From DALYLB01 sp046154695 (GTDB lineage Bacteria > Acidobacteriota > Blastocatellia > RBC074), in the NCBI GenBank assembly GCA_046154695.1, contig JBJXFI010000441.1, forward strand, positions 1 through 15,125: DNA of 15,125 nt, written 5' to 3'. The translations under genes and the position numbers were made by a program. Shown here piece by piece: positions 15,108 to 15,125 of the stretch. The notes below the pieces were generated by a model, which was not told the origin of the DNA, ran no database searches, and was given only the letters and a program-made list of their open reading frames with translations. Each line of letters begins with the position of its first letter. Within the stretch, counting starts at the first letter, position 1.

Positions 15108-15125
15108 GTCGAGATCGATCTCGAC
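15108..15125. repeat. 18-bp perfect palindrome at the window edge
   Basis: GTCGAGATCGATCTCGAC is self-complementary and runs to the last base, about 40 bp after the preceding stop codon. Flanking GCGC on the left could extend the stem beyond the window. It may be the stem of a terminator or a dyad site; the right side is not visible. Confidence 0.5.

Overview
The window (15.1 kb, GC-rich apart from parts of the intergenic regions) comes from a diderm bacterium. It encodes a TonB-dependent receptor fragment ending in the outer-membrane C-terminal Phe, exported proteins with signal peptides, and a system II (ResB/CcsA) cytochrome c maturation pair. No rRNA, tRNA, phage or transposase gene is visible. 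The gene content and the intergenic GC-rich palindromic repeats would fit an uncultured lineage around Acidobacteriota, Planctomycetota or Sumerlaeota-like phyla. That placement is a guess from gene style, not from a marker gene.

Layout. 50-1231 (minus): rhomboid membrane protease with an N-terminal zinc ribbon, best started at a GTG just behind a strong Shine-Dalgarno. 1232-1708: divergent intergenic region with two near-identical palindromes, a doubtful decayed repeat and a plausible promoter. 1709-4977 (plus): resB then ccsA, a two-gene cytochrome c assembly operon closed by a good intrinsic terminator (5009-5044). 5072-6532 (plus): GT-C type membrane glycosyltransferase whose start codon lies inside a palindromic repeat. 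6542-7015 (minus): wreck of a TonB-dependent receptor, lacking its N-terminus and most of its barrel. 7156-9651 (minus): exported beta-propeller/phosphoesterase fusion, with a second copy of the same repeat in its leader. 9968-13411 (minus): 1147-residue exported modular protein made of two copies of an unrecognised ~280-residue domain followed by PKD, HYR, Ig/cadherin-like, PKD and IPT/TIG modules. 13412-14117: 706-bp divergent intergenic region with several hairpins. 14118-15065 (plus): 315-residue secreted protein that is a single, stand-alone copy of the same unrecognised domain.

How the parts relate. ResB and CcsA are a recognised functional pair that carries heme out and attaches it to apocytochromes. 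The rhomboid, glycosyltransferase and phosphoesterase show no clear functional link to them. The most unusual content is the three-copy domain family (signature QFNxL[IV]G) shared by the two divergently transcribed exported proteins at the right. It is followed by the small palindrome families: one pair shows a compensating base-pair change, and one member with a U-tract sits immediately before the rhomboid ribosome-binding site. I see no defence system, CRISPR array or biosynthetic cluster. The case for a new system rests on the domain family, whose function cannot be read from the sequence.
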